A stretch of DNA of 64,000 bases from Stenocarpella maydis (Eukaryota; Ascomycota; Sordariomycetes; Diaporthales; Diaporthaceae), in assembly GCA_002270565.1 (NCBI GenBank), contig NQMI01000166.1, positions 1 to 64,000 on the forward strand, written 5' to 3'. The notes beneath the pieces are model-generated. The model saw only the letters and a list, made by a program, of their open reading frames with translations. It was not told the DNA's origin and did not search any database. Position 1 is the first letter of the stretch. Each line of letters opens with the position of its first letter. Made by a program: the position numbers and the translations under genes. Of the stretch, positions 33,908 to 46,629 are shown one piece after another.

Positions 33908-36900
33908 GTTGTTGTGGTTATGGATCTGTGTGTGGTGTTGAAAGTACGGGAACTGCCCAAACTGAGGGTTCTGGGCTTGCAGGTGGTAGCCGGCGGGTTG
34001 AGGCTGCTTGTGTGCTCCTGCGTTTAATCCACGGTACTGGGATTGTCCGTAGGTGTGCGGCTGTCGGTACTGGTGGTACTGGTTGTGGTGGAGATGCGGG
34101 TTGGATACTCCAGACAGTCGACAGTGTGGTTGGTGAAGGTAGCTGCTGCTTCCCGGGTTGTTGGAGGCTGCAGGTACAGGTGGACAATTACACAGATAAT
34201 AATGGATGCTGGGGAGTCAACTAAGATCTCAGCATGATAAAATTGTGGGGATTGGGATTTGGTTTATGGCCTCTTGTCAAAATGACAGATTGCAAAAAAG
34301 AAAGGATGCTGGACGATAAATAAATGTACGGAGAGAAGAACAAGGAAGAATAGGGAACGACTGGCGTTTCTGGCTGTTGCCTGCTGAGAGGTATGCGTTG
34401 ATGTGCTGACTGAGGGTGGTTGCTTACCTCTGGACGTGTTGGGGCAACGTGGCCTTTTTTATCCCGGGCTGGCCTTCAGTCAAAGCCCCTGGCCAAGGGA
34501 GAGGTGCAGCTTGGCCCGGGGCGGCGGCACGGAGGAACATGCCTGAGGCATCCACGTGCATGCCCATCCTGGGCAGAGGACAAAAGGGGTGGGTCACTAC
34601 CCCCGGGTGAGACTCGGCTGATGTGCAGGGAGGGTGCGACGCTGGTGTGTGGTTGGCTGGCGGGCTGGCGGGGAAGGCCCTCTGGTGTGGCAGGAGTGGC
34701 AGCAGGGCAGGAGGGGCGGAAGGATGGATCAAACCGGGGGAGAGTGGATCAAAGAGGCAAGGCGTGGGTATGGTCCCCGCCAAGGTGTCTGGTCGCTTTC
34801 AGATGCAGGGGAAGGTAGCAATTTATGGATATCGGGCAGGGAAGGACGATGCAGTACACTGGTAGTGTAGATACAGCTGACCCGTCTTCAGTCGACCGAC
34901 ACGACCTGGATAGTAGGCACGCTTACGCATACACCACTTTCGCACACTTGCGGCACGAGGGAGGCGATACTCCGTAGCTAACAGTTTAGATGGTGACAAG
35001 CCATACCTAGGTTCCCATTGCTGTGGTGCTGCCATGGTAGAAAGGTACCTACACTACCTAGGTATAGTATAGTAGCTACATAGTACGTCGGAGTATCAAA
35101 AACAACGGAGGCGACATGAATGAGTCGGTGCTGCGCCTATTTCACTGCCTGTGGCCAATAGAACACCAAGGTACATCACACCACCCACCGACGCCAGACA
35201 ACAGGCTGGGTCACTACACTAACACGGACTGGACACTGACCCGGGCGACACAAGGCACAGACGCACCGGGCTCAACCACAAAAAGGAAAAAAAAAAGGGC
35301 TACTGAGTCAACAAGCTACTGGTCCAGAACCAACAGGGTTACTACTGTGTATGTATTAGTTGCATGTGCTGGCGCGGTCGCTACACATGATCGACCCCAG
35401 CCAAGATCCCATGCGATGCGAATTAACCGAAGCGAGCCAGACCCAAGACTGTTTATCTACGGAGCAGTATACTATGCAATGCACATTGTATCAAGTACGA
35501 ACTTATGAATGAATTAAATGCCGTGCTCCGTATTTAGCAAGCGTGGCAAACTCTGGCGGGCAGGTTAATACAGTAGCTGTCACACACACAGCACCCACAG
35601 GGGCTTGGCTGGCTCCGAGTTCCAGGGTAATAAACGGAGCCCTTGTCCTGCCTGCCCGTTTTGGTGGCCTGGTATACTATGTATACACTACACTACTACA
35701 CTACTGTGTACCCACGCTTAGGGCCAGAAGGCCCAACAAAATGGGAGGTCGGAATGCTGAGCCGCGACAGCGATCTGGGATGCTGGGGCCGCAGGCTCCT
35801 TCACCGTCCGCCGGCCCAGGCCCTCCTCCCTTCCGTCCAGCCCGTTCCGAGCGCCACATCCAATACGGGATTGCGGAAAGAGGACCCTGAGATGAACGGT
35901 CCCCTCGTCGCCCCTTGCATACTTGCCATCTCGTGATTCATCGGCTTGACCGCGGCTTTGCTCTGCGTGTTCTGCTGCGCTACATACCGCACCGCCGTCA
36001 GTCACACGATGCTCCGAAATATAATATAATGAAGGTCCATCGTGCCTTTACAGGACCTCCGACCACACCTTGGCCGTCCCTCATGCTTTCACACGGACTA
36101 CCTGTCTACATGGCTGGTACCATCCAATCTGTTGCGCACCTCTCTTCGCTGACCAGGTTCCAACCACCACCCACCATGCATGCGACGATACTCGGTCCAT
36201 CCCACGCCAGCGACCCAGCACCGCACACCGACATCCAACATGAACCGACCCTTGACAACCAGCAAGGCATAGGATAGGACATGGCAGGACAGGACGGGAC
36301 AGCACGCCATGGCTGCAATACTACATCAAACACCGCCCTTCTGTCGCCAGCAGCCAGCGGACCTCAGTCCCCACGGGACCCCGGGCGCCACGACCCCTCC
36401 ACCGACGTGGACACCGGCTGGGCCGAGTCAGCGGTCAACTACACCGTCGCCGGGGCTCGGACGGGCTCGCCCCCGCCCACGAGTTTCCCTCTTTCTTTGT
36501 TTGTGGTGGGAATGAAACGAACCGGCGGTGGTGCGCTGTCATGGCCCCCCGGAACCTGCAGCCCGGCCCCCGCCAGCTCGACCGCGACTCCGCGGTGGGC
36601 CTCTCTCTCACTCCACACTCAGGCCTAGCAGAGCTGGGCCAGCCAGGCACGAATTGGCAGTGATCTGGCAGACTGGCAGCGACCCAGGTCTGTCTGCACG
36701 ACAGCTAACGGGTGGGACTCGTCTCTGCCCTGCCAGGCCCCCCCCCACCGCCGTCGTGGCGCATATGGGCTGGATGGGGCTCGCCACGGTGAGTTTCGAC
36801 CTTCGAGAAGGTCTCGCTGGCATTCTACGCGTCTCGCTTGCGCAAGCTCGCTTGCAACGTTCGTTATCTACGCTACACTAGCTTCCAGAAGGGAAAAGGG

Positions 36901-39366
36901 GGCGGGTCCCCTGGCGCCCTGGTCCCCTGGCCCCCTACCCATTAGTGTTATCACCGATGAGTTGGTGCCTGAGGCATAGACACAAACCCGGCGAACTCAA
37001 CGTCCGTGCTGAAGGAGGAACGTGCTATTATGCCGCACCGCCTTTCTGGGACCATCCCTTCCCATCTCCCTTGACAGCTAGGGGCCCCCATTTCGTTTCC
37101 AAGAGATTTGAAACATGTCTCGGAGGACGACTCAGTCGTTGGGAGTCTCGAGCGAAGGACGGCCAGGTGCAAAACAAGCAGAGAGAGCAGAGACGAACAG
37201 GCCCCGCGAGGCAAAGGAGAGTCTGCCACACTGGCCGGATTTCATCCTGAGCTCCGCGTCTGGGGCATGACCTCGTACGAAGGTTTAAAACAATCCCATC
37301 CCGATCTAACCCCCCTCCCCCAGAGATCTCGACTCATTGCGACGTTTTGTGTTGGCGAAGCTTGTTCTCCGTCGGTACGTAACATTGGTCAAAAGTCAAA
37401 GCGAGAACAGACGCGCAACGGCGGTGCATTTTGCATTGCATCTGCATTGCTGCACGATGACGGGCTCAGCCAAGGCAAAAAATTGAATCCACAACGCAAA
37501 TATCTCTGGGTAGGCAGCGCGCATGTATTTGCCGCCGCCACCGGATTGCAAAGAAGAGCGTGCGTGCTGTGGGAGACCCTGGAAATCAGGTAGGTCGGTC
37601 CCTTGTTGTCGCAGAGCGGAGGGTGGTGGTTGATGAAACGGGCCAAATTTCCAACGGAAGTTTGTTTTTGAGTAAATTAAGTCATTGTAAGACGACCACA
37701 GACCAGCGCCTCTCCGTCTCTCACTCTCTTTTTTTTGTCTTGTTTTTTTGCCACCTTCTTCATACCTTCGCGCACCTTGTTCCTCCTATTCAGGCTGTCA
37801 GGGTCCATGCCGGAAGGGTGGACGGAGACTGGCAGAGGCTGGGCAAAAACAAAGGGATGGTCCGCCCCGGCCGCTAGGCCAAAAGGGGGTCGAGGATTTG
37901 ACGGACTGACCAGCCTCGGAGCGAGCAAAGGATGGAAAGGCGGCTCAATTGGCCCTGGCGCGCGCGCCCCTGCTGCGATATTGGATGCTACCTACCAAAG
38001 GGGGTATGCCAAAGCCGGCTGGATGATTGATGCATCTCTCTGTCTCTCTCTCTGGGTCCCACTTTTCCCTCTAGCCCCGGGAATTGCGGAACGAGGATAG
38101 AAAGAAAGTGTGGGTGGTGCACATGGTGGAGGGGTTCGGCCGGTCCCCTCGTGTTGGTCTCTTACGAGAGCTCCCCTCCCCGTATTCGCAGGCCTCGTCG
38201 GCTGCTGCCTCGGCTGACTTGCGTGGTTGGATCACTTCGCTGCGGTGCGCTGCGTAAGCGTCCAAGCCACTTAGAATGGGTGGAACTGACAGTGGAGAGT
38301 CGTGCCAGTACACAGTAGTCAGGGTCAAACCCTGGTCACCAGTAAGCCGCAACAGTGTTGCATGGTGCCAGCCAGAATTGATATCAGACCGGAACCATTG
38401 AGAACACTTCAGCGCGAGAGAATAAGTAGCATAGAAAGGAGTATTCCCAAAGTGCCTAGCATCAGCTTGAGAATTGAAAATTTGAATTGCAGGGGTCGGC
38501 GAAACGCAATAATTTCCCTATTACCTTCCTATATATGGCAATGGGGAGGCAACTTCGGGATCAGCATCGTTGATGCCGTGAGTTACGTGGCCGAGGACTG
38601 ATGTTCGAGACCCTTTTCAGGGCAATATAAGTTACCTAGGCCCTTACCACTCTTGGGCGTATATTCCAGATTTGGGTAGCGCTCCTATATCACTTGCTTC
38701 TCAAGGCACACGTGTTTCCTTCACGTGCCCGCGAACTCGGGAGAGCTTTCCACAGAGCTCATTGACAAACACCGCTGAACCTCAATTTTTCGACCTAACT
38801 CGAGAATACGCATCTCAACCGCAAATCTGGATGATGCCATAACCATGCCTCCCGCACGCTTCAGTTTTTTCAGCCCGGAACTGAAGCAAACCACTTTAAG
38901 AGGTACTGAAAACACCATGCAAAATATCCACACACACAAAGCAACTAGGGCTTTTCCAAGCTCAAGCGATGTTCAATACCCAGGTTAACCACCATGGGTC
39001 ATATTGAATCCACTGGTACGGGGATCCAAAGAAAGGCTGCGTGTTGCTCTCTCTCGGCTTCAAGTTGATTCAACACCCACAGGCCATTCTTAAGGATTGT
39101 CGGATTACCCTCTCATTCGACTGCCACCCGGAAGAAGATGGTTTCTGACAGAGGATAGCACTCTTAGGGCGGTGGCAACCAAGTCTACAAGACCAAAAGG
39201 TTCCAGGAATAGTGCAAAGTACATCACCCGGCGAATTGCGCGGCGGAGTGACCAAGAGCAACATTAAGCACCATCACAACTACACATTTGCCCCGGGTAT
39301 TGAGATTGGCTCGGTTGTCAATTTTAGCTGGGATCCATAGAACGGGGACAAGAGATAACCAACGAC
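33908..39366. other. Gene-poor region of about 5.4 kb
   Basis: Apart from the hacA leader, no gene with family features was recognised. Short open frames on both strands overlap without codon regularity. Low-complexity and repeat features include TACCTAGG-type motifs at about 35045-35065 and a CTCT tract at about 38035-38050. The region from 38,700 to 39,366 may contain decayed 5' exons of the orphan ORF that follows. Confidence 0.4.
34221..34235 (-). promoter_or_regulatory. Candidate four-codon upstream ORF in the hacA leader
   Basis: The only ATG in the region 33908 to about 34530 on the gene strand starts a tiny frame, ATG CTG AGA TCT TAG, 314 nt before the hacA start. Upstream ORFs in long leaders are known for fungal hacA/hac1 and can reduce translation when the long transcript is made. 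Whether this position is transcribed is not known. Confidence 0.4.
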
Positions 39367-39987
39367 GTGTTCGAAAGCCGGGTTCTACACTCCCATGTCT
39401 TCCCGCCATCAAAGCACAACAGCTTTTCAAGCCATACGGATGCTCGCTTCGACCGGCAACACAACAAGGCTAAGCGCGCAGACTATCCGACAGAGGAGAT
39501 CCCGATTGGGCTCATCGTGGAGTACCACAAAACCCGTACTTCACTTTTGAGGGACACGTCCCATCTGCCGGTGCGCTTGGCCATCGACGGGTCGCTTGGT
39601 GGATTGACTCACTTTGCAAAGTTCAACACCTGTGATTTCATGTTTCCTATTTCCCAGGATGTTAATGAGAAGGGCATAAACTTATACGGCCTTTTGGAGC
39701 GGACTTTCCACAATCACCACGCTGTGACCCCAGTACGCGTGGTTGTCGAATGCCTGGAGTCTAGCTTAGGAGATTGTACCATCAGAGTGGTTGGTGATTG
39801 CGATTACTTTCTCAGCTGGGAGCCCGAACAGGCGCTGCCTGTGGAGAAGATATCAGACGACAGGAATATTGCATTCTGGGAATTGAAGGCCCTGTTGGAG
39901 GCCAAAGTCGAGCGCTTCGAGTACAAGTTTGTCAAGGTCTGGCCTGAGAGGGGAAAATCGATTCGCGTGGAAGGTTATAATCGCTAG
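39367..39987 (+). CDS. Orphan ORF, probably 3' exon or remnant of an unknown gene
   Basis: A 206-codon frame ends at TAG 39985-39987. It has protein-like composition, with blocks such as IPIGLIVEYHKTRTSLLRDT, PVRLAIDGSLGG and VRVVVECLESSLGDCTIRVV. The first codon of the open frame is GTG, not ATG. Just upstream, another frame carries a similarly plausible stretch (NYTFAPGIEIGSVVNFSWDP) ending at TAG 39339-39341, so earlier exons, or a frameshifted older gene, are likely. No family was recognised, and there is no signal peptide or membrane helix. It may be a decaying gene. Confidence 0.4.
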   Translation: MFESRVLHSHVFPPSKHNSFSSHTDARFDRQHNKAKRADYPTEEIPIGLIVEYHKTRTSLLRDTSHLPVRLAIDGSLGGLTHFAKFNTCDFMFPISQDVNEKGINLYGLLERTFHNHHAVTPVRVVVECLESSLGDCTIRVVGDCDYFLSWEPEQALPVEKISDDRNIAFWELKALLEAKVERFEYKFVKVWPERGKSIRVEGYNR

Positions 39988-40891
39988 TGGACAGTGCTTG
40001 CTAATAGGATAGGTGTAGTCACACTCCCCTTCCGGCACGTGTTTGGCAAGACGCAAAAGAGTTCAAGTCGCTGCATTAAAGTTACAATAGGTACCTAACT
40101 ACATAAGTACCTTAAATAACCACTTATATAAAGCGCCCTCTAAGCCCTGTAAACCTAGCAACCAACACCCAATACAACTACATTTTCAACCCCTATTGCC
40201 TGCGCTAGTAATAGCTCTTAGTAAACTGTACTTAGATATTGAAATAACATCCCTATTATACCCGAAATAGTTCTTTATTGCCTCTTGGCAAATGGCCTAG
40301 GGAAATATATGCATTTCGATGCCAGTGGAAAAGCGTAATTAAATATGTTGCCGAAGTGAGGGTTGTCAGGTGATGCGAATACAGTAATTTAACAGTTAAA
40401 AGGGGGGCCCATCACTTCGGTTGTATTTCAGGTCACTTTTACTAGTCTTATACTGCTCGGTACCAAGGCGATCGATAATTACTCACCTACAAGTATGACT
40501 GCAATAGAATTACCCTCAGTTTGAGGATGCAATACATGAGGTTTGTGCTGGACTCACCTGGCGAATTATTAGCATCAAACTGGGACGCCTCAACCAGCTT
40601 TGTTTCATTCAGATATGTATGGCACAAATGCGCTTCTTCAAAAGATAGACTGCATGTAGACCCCAGTCCGCCCGCAGATCTAAGGCTGTGATAGGACCTC
40701 ACTGCAGCCAACATGAAAGCTCCGCGCCAATGAGACTGAGCAGTCTCACCGCCATGAAACCTATGCAGCATGATCGGAGTTATCGGAAGATAGTGTTGAA
40801 GAGGGGTGCGCAGGATGCCGCCCATGACTGCGAGCGCTGCAGTGTACCAAAGTAGCACGGGATTCGCCTATAAAACCACAAGGCTCCATGG
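39988..40891. other. Intergenic 0.9 kb, AT-rich centre
   Basis: The part 40075-40300 is AT-rich and contains TACCTAACTACATAAGTACC-type repeats. An unrecognised open frame lies on the minus strand at 40487-40858. The promoter of the following gene is expected near 40870, where CTATAAAAC could be a TATA box at 40868-40876, only about 17 bp before the first ATG (40892) but about 185 bp before the alternative start at 41060. Confidence 0.35.
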
Positions 40892-43800
40892 ATGAGACCT
40901 TCCTCTCTTCATATGTCTCTCAATCGCCAAACTTCAGATCGCAAGCTTGAAGTACGACATCTGGGCCTCGAGACAATTTCCTCCATTGCAGCCATTTCGT
41001 TTTTTGCTTGCCACCGCAACTCGTGCGGACCATTTGTTGCTGATTCCAATCTCGCGGCTATGGGCTCCAACATTCCGTTCCCGGTCACCCGTCTCCCCAG
41101 ACCCGATGGGGTGGTGCCACCCGAGCATGCAAAACTGTCCATTATTAGCAGTTCTAAGTACAGCCTGGCAGCCTTGTGGCTGGATGAGTTCTCTGAGCCA
41201 CTCATGGGCGCGCCTCGTTCGCTTGCAGACGGTGCACTCTCTCAAACTTCGGCTGAGATTGCCCACCAAGACGTAAACGGCCCACAGCTACCTCTCGAAA
41301 CAGGCCCTGTCGACATACAACGAGAGCGACTTGTGTTGTCCGGTTTACTCCGATATGATTCAACTTCGTCCATGAGATCTCTCATGACGGACTCTATATC
41401 CTCCATCAGCACCATAACTGACTCCTGCCCTCCTACTCCAAGTTCATCCGCGCATGTCACCGAGCCCCTTCATTGCGGATCCTGGGATTCGGATCCATAT
41501 CATATACTTGACACATCTCGCAGAGCAAACGCATGGTCTTCCTCTCGCCTTGGGGCCCAAAAGTGCGGCGTGTAAGTGAAAGCTCTAGCTAGCCCTTTGC
41601 CATATGCAGCGCTCTTATACGCTTCAGGCCACCAACCTTCTCATTGGCGCCATCCCACATCTCGGATGATGTTTCGTCTCATTCTACGAGCGAGGATGGC
41701 AGCAAGTAAGCGTTTGTGTGCCTGACGATATGCAAAGTATCTGATCATTCGAAGAGAATCTAGCACTCTCACGTCGAGAAGCTCTGTGCACGAGTTCTTC
41801 AAATTTAGAGACGAAGAAAGCGAACAAAGTCGAATCATCGGGGACGACTCCTATGATTTGTTAACTGAATCCATTTGCAACGTGGTCTCGAATTACTTCA
41901 CAGAGAACGAGCTTCGAAAGCTTGATGCGCCGATTACATACTATGCCAACGTCTTCCTGCAGCATATTGCTAGGGGCATCGGAGACTCGACCACTTTGAA
42001 TACGACACCAGTGATATATCAGACACATGGCTCAAGCGAAGAAACTGCTACCGCATCGAGTAAGCAGGCGCAATCTGTCGATAGCAATGTCGGAAAAGAA
42101 AGCAAACGAGATTTCTGTTATGAGAAGAATGCTTCCGAAGACGACAGTGATGATGACGGTTCACGCGCTCCCATGCGAATGGACGGAAGTGAAATCAACA
42201 AGACAGTCAGAGCCAACGAAGGTGCACTAAGTTGCCCTTTCAGGAAACGGAATCCGACGAGGTTCAACATTCGCTCACATGCCCCTTGCGCTCTATCAGA
42301 CTTCTCAAGCGTGCCCCTTCTCAAGTGCGTGCTCGTATAGCTGCAATAACTTTCCTATGGAGCTTATTCTGATTCATGTCCAGGCGCCATATAAAGGCCT
42401 TTCATTGTTCATCAGACGAATCGTGCCGTCGATGCGGGGCGTCATTCGCAACCCTCGAGGACCTAAATCATCATCAGGCTCGGCCGATACTGTGTGAACC
42501 CGGACACGCAGCGAATCGAGACCCTGAGGATGGTATAAGCCCAGAAATATTACAGCATCTCTCTCATTCAAAAGTCCGGACATGGAACGATATATGGTTG
42601 CTACTTTTCACGGATTCAGAGCAAGACATCCCATGTCCAGGTGAGATCGCCCTAGAGGCTTTGCGATTTGCATTGGCGGTAATCAAGTATTCTGCAGAAG
42701 AGCCCTGGACTATCAACACTCACTAATGAAATATCTTGGACAGATTTCGACCCTCCTGTGGAACTTGACGAAGTGGAGATGCAATTCTACGGAACGGATA
42801 ACATTGAAAATTTGGCTCACGTCTTTCAGCAGGTGGCTGTCAGCCCCCTTTCAATATCGTCATCCCAGCTCACCCAACGTGTATTGAATGAATCGATGAG
42901 GTTCATCACTGCCACACTACAAAGATGCCGTGATATCCACGGGCATACATATTCTTCAAGCCGCAAAGACAAAGCTCTGGCGTTCCTAGACCGCGTCCAG
43001 AACTTGCGTTTCCAGCCACCACAAGGCCAAAACATGGCCTCAATTACACCACGTAGAACATTTCAGCTCGACCCTAGGTATTCTCGAGAATCAGACGACT
43101 CGGGAATTGCGTCTTTCACGGAGTCCGACATAGAGGCTGACAATCCTTGGGAACATGATCCAATTTCCCCCGACCAGGGCAAAGCCGGCTTGCTACCAGA
43201 ACTACCAGTAAGACGTACTGCCGTGTCCGAAGGAAACAATCTCAACTTCGGTAAGAAAATTATACTCATTTGGTAATAGACTCCTAATTGTATACATTCC
43301 TACTAATGCAAGCAGGTCCCTTGCTCGATTCACCCGGACCAGTCACCGCGTCCGTTTCGAATTCAAACACGACGTGCTTCTGCCAAGAAATAGGTTCTAT
43401 GTGTCATATGAAAATCCTTCAGCCATCGGAACCTCATGTCGTACAATGGCCTAAGCCCCATTCTTTCGAGGGGGACTTGTTTGGCACTGAAGTCAATGCT
43501 TATAACCTTGACAAAGCCCACGATCCCGAGACCCCTGCTTCTCGCGAAGCGTTCAAGATATTTTATCAATCCAAGCAATTTTACCCGGATCCAGATGCTC
43601 AAGAACACATCCTAACCGAGATGGAACTCGAATCACTAAGCACACAGACCTCGCCTCCGCATCATGCGCACCCAGATGCTCGTTTTGCCTCAGACAAAGA
43701 AGACTACGATTCCGCAGAAGAATACATCGAGGCTCAGTATGAGCAACTCGTCGAGAAAATTACTAACCTGGTTGCCAAGTCTACATGGATCGGGCTTGTC

Positions 43801-45468
43801 GAGGACGCCTGTGTGCCCGTTGTCCAATATACCCATGCATACTTGGAGAATATTCTAAACCATGACGGTATCTTCGACACCAACACGCCGTTGCATGTCT
43901 CATGCACTGCAGATGGAGATGATCCCAGTCCCAACATGGGCGATCAGGAGAATTCGGATATGGTGAGAGGGAATAGAAAGAGGAAGAAAGACTCTGGCTA
44001 CAGCAATAAGAGGAGAAAGGAAGAGGATGATGAGGAGCATCCTAACGAAAATGATCCCGAAGACTTCAACGACCCTGAGGATTGGTTAGGCGATAAGAAA
44101 AGAGCCAGGGTTGACGATTGCCAAAAGTTCCTATGCTCATTTAGAAAACGAAATCCAACCAGGTTCAATATCCGAAAGCATCCCCAATGCGCTCTCAGCA
44201 CATTCGCAAACATGGCTCTACTCAAGTAGGTCGACCCCAAAGATCACTACTCTAAGCTCCGATTCAGTTACTCATGCGCACTTACAGACGCCACATAAAA
44301 TTGTGTCACATGTCAAATACAAAGGGCCCGCGCTGTCCGAGATGCGACCAATGTTTTCCAAGCAAAGAAGACTGGTATGAACACCTGCGTCAACTCAACT
44401 TCTGCCAGATACGTATCGGCCAAGACGAGTTGAAAGATCTAGAGGATGGTATCAGCGAGGAGAGGTACGAGTCCTTGACCAAAAGGAGCAGGGACGAGAA
44501 GGTGCATACATGGGACGCCGTATGGCGGTTCCTGTTTCCTGTGGATGACGCCATTCCAAGCCCCGGTAAGTAGCCAGAAACATTACCAGGTGGCCAAGGC
44601 TAGGCCAACTCCTTTCAAGTACTGACATTAGACGACTTAAGATTATGAGGATGTAATTGAGCTGGATGAGGTACAAGAAATGTGCTACAATGAGCAAAGC
44701 ATCACTCGGTTCCTCCAAAAGCTTGCCCACCACACCCCCGAAGAAGGATACTTTTACTTTGTAAAGAGCTTCCAGAAGATCCGCAAGGCCTTCAACCACA
44801 TTTACTGTGACAAGAGGAGGCGAAAGGACTCTGAGTTCCTGGAATCTGTTAGAAAGCGAGCTTCCTCGAGTTATGGCTCTACCTTCTCCAATCCATCTTG
44901 GGAACGCCTTCCGAGGGAATTCAGTCCCTTGAACAGTTATCAACAGCCAGGCGGTGTGTCGCCTCGGAAATGGAGTTCCGGCATGTACTCCGTGCGCGAA
45001 ATGACAGATGCCAGCTCGGCCACAGCCTTTTCTTGGAATGATGCTAGGGACAACAATTTTGCGCCGACGCCAGGTTCCAATTGGCAACTGGCTGCTGTCG
45101 CATCCAATCCAACAGGAGCAGCGCCTTTTCCGAACGGAGCCTTTGGCTCATTGCATGAAGGCTTATGCGGCCAGCAACAGGACCAATTCTTCGCGGATTC
45201 TGAGACACACTCTCTCCCGGACCAAGTCTCGAATCAGGGGTATCAGTTGAAGGACAGCTGCTATCAGGCCAACCCCACCTCAAGCCTCAGTCGACACCAG
45301 CTTCAGGTAGATGCATACCACAGGAATTGTGGTGAGGAGGTTCCACCGTCCTTTACACCGGAAAACCTTGACGCATGTTCCGTGGAGGATATTGCAGGGG
45401 AGGATGGAGGCATGCTGAATGAAGACCTGGCCATTTGGGCACAGGCCGTGCTAGGCAAAGAGTACTGA
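40892..45468 (+). CDS. Large C2H2-type protein built of two duplicated modules
   Basis: Eight exons (40892-41571, 41628-41705, 41755-42324, 42384-42640, 42744-43250, 43316-44225, 44288-44565, 44642-45468) total 4107 nt, 1368 residues. Each half has a helical segment, an acidic linker and a zinc-finger-like block: CPFRKRNPTRFNIRSHAPCA...LLKRHIKAFH...CRRCGASFATLEDLNHH in the first, and CSFRKRNPTRFNIRKHPQCA...LLKRHIKLCH...CPRCDQCFPSKEDWYEH in the second. Both are followed by EDGIS...TW...W..LF and, after an intron, ELDEV. This block is common in fungal proteins of unknown role and probably coordinates zinc. Intron positions after LLK and before the ELDEV segment are the same in both halves. The C-terminal 230 residues are low in complexity. 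The start may instead be ATG 41060. Confidence 0.7.
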
Positions 45469-46299
45469 TCCAGAAAGGGAGTTGGAGTGGGAAGTCGGAC
45501 CAAGATGGCAAGTGCTTCCAAAAAATAGCATGGCTTGGACCTCGAACACTCAATGTATATGGCTGGGTGCTTTGAGATGCTGAATTAATGCATCTGTTCT
45601 CCCATCTACAGTGGAAATAAGGAATCTGTATATATCGGGTTGAGAACATCGAAGAAGTCTCCTCGACAAAATATGGATGCTGACAACTTGAAGCTGGACC
45701 CTAAGGATCAACTATGATTTACCCGCATGAATGATGAAGGGAGATTTTTAAGGGGCAGAAGATTTTGTGAAACAAAAAGAGACTGCATGTAGGACAGACC
45801 GCCAAACTCATAACTGCAGGATGGCAGCTTCGGCTCTTTCTTTAACAGTGTCTTCTGACCGTAAACTTTATGAGATCTGCTTCACGCCCACAGGGTCAGC
45901 TTCAGGAACTCTATTTGCTCTAATTGTCTACTCCCTCTGTGCATGGATACTGGGGCTGGTCGTGTCGAGCATGAAGCATGTTTCTGGTGATGCCCCCTAG
46001 ATTTCAAGCCCAGGCTTCATTAGGCGGCCAGGCTATTTTATCCCACTAGTAATATCAGAAGGACGTATATAGCCATGCCACTCTGGCACACGTGCACACA
46101 GCTAGAAGTGTGCAGAATAGGGTGCTTGTGACTGTCATGCAGGCTGAGTAGTATGGGTGCCTTGCCGTGTGGAATAGATGGTTGAATTGTACATAGTATA
46201 TTCTACACTATCAACAAAGAATGGGTGCGCCAAGACCCGCCAACCACATAAGCTTATGTATCAGCACCAGCGGTACTGACTTAGTGGGGTGGTCAGTTT
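45469..46299. other. Intergenic between converging genes
   Basis: This holds the 3' regions of the two-module gene and of the small secreted-peptide gene. No other gene was recognised. Confidence 0.3.
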
Positions 46300-46629
46300 T
46301 CAGAAATGCGTGACGCACACGGGCATGCCGGACGTCACGCCAGCAGGGAGGCCGCAGAAACCAGAGCAGCAGGTGTTGCCGCCTAGGCAGATGTCTAGTC
46401 AGGGGTTAACACCACGTCCGAACCACCCTTCAGAAAATGTAGGGGCACACTTACTGCCGAGAGGAAGGCAAGCCCGATCCTCGAGTTCAGCGGGAGCGGG
46501 AACGATGGGGGCTTTTCGGAACGTCAGTATTATTCGAAGTATGCACCGAAATATAGAAACAGGTCAGGGCTCACAGGCAGCGACAGCGGCCAACAGGGCC
46601 GAGAGGACGACGGTGATCTGCATCTTCAT
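46300..46629 (-). CDS. Small secreted cysteine-rich peptide, inhibitor-cystine-knot-like
   Basis: Three exons (46629-46575, 46511-46455, 46394-46300) add to 207 nt, 68 residues; none is long enough to be found as a simple ORF. Residues 1-18 (MKMQITVVLSALLAAVAA) form a signal peptide, followed by a short Pro/Ala segment that may be a propeptide. The last 35 residues contain six cysteines spaced C-x6-C-x5-C-C-x3-C-x12-C, the classical knottin (ICK) order. Introns have GTGAGC and GTAAGT donors with GACTAG and GAAAAG acceptors. Small secreted ICK-like peptides in fungi can act as effectors or antimicrobial or inhibitory proteins; nothing here shows which. A TATA-like TATAGA lies upstream near 46740. 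Confidence 0.75.

Noticed and set aside
33583..33960. Upstream overlapping ORF of hacA on the minus strand
   Set aside because: Its first codon is TTG, and the frame is a shadow of the hacA coding frame.
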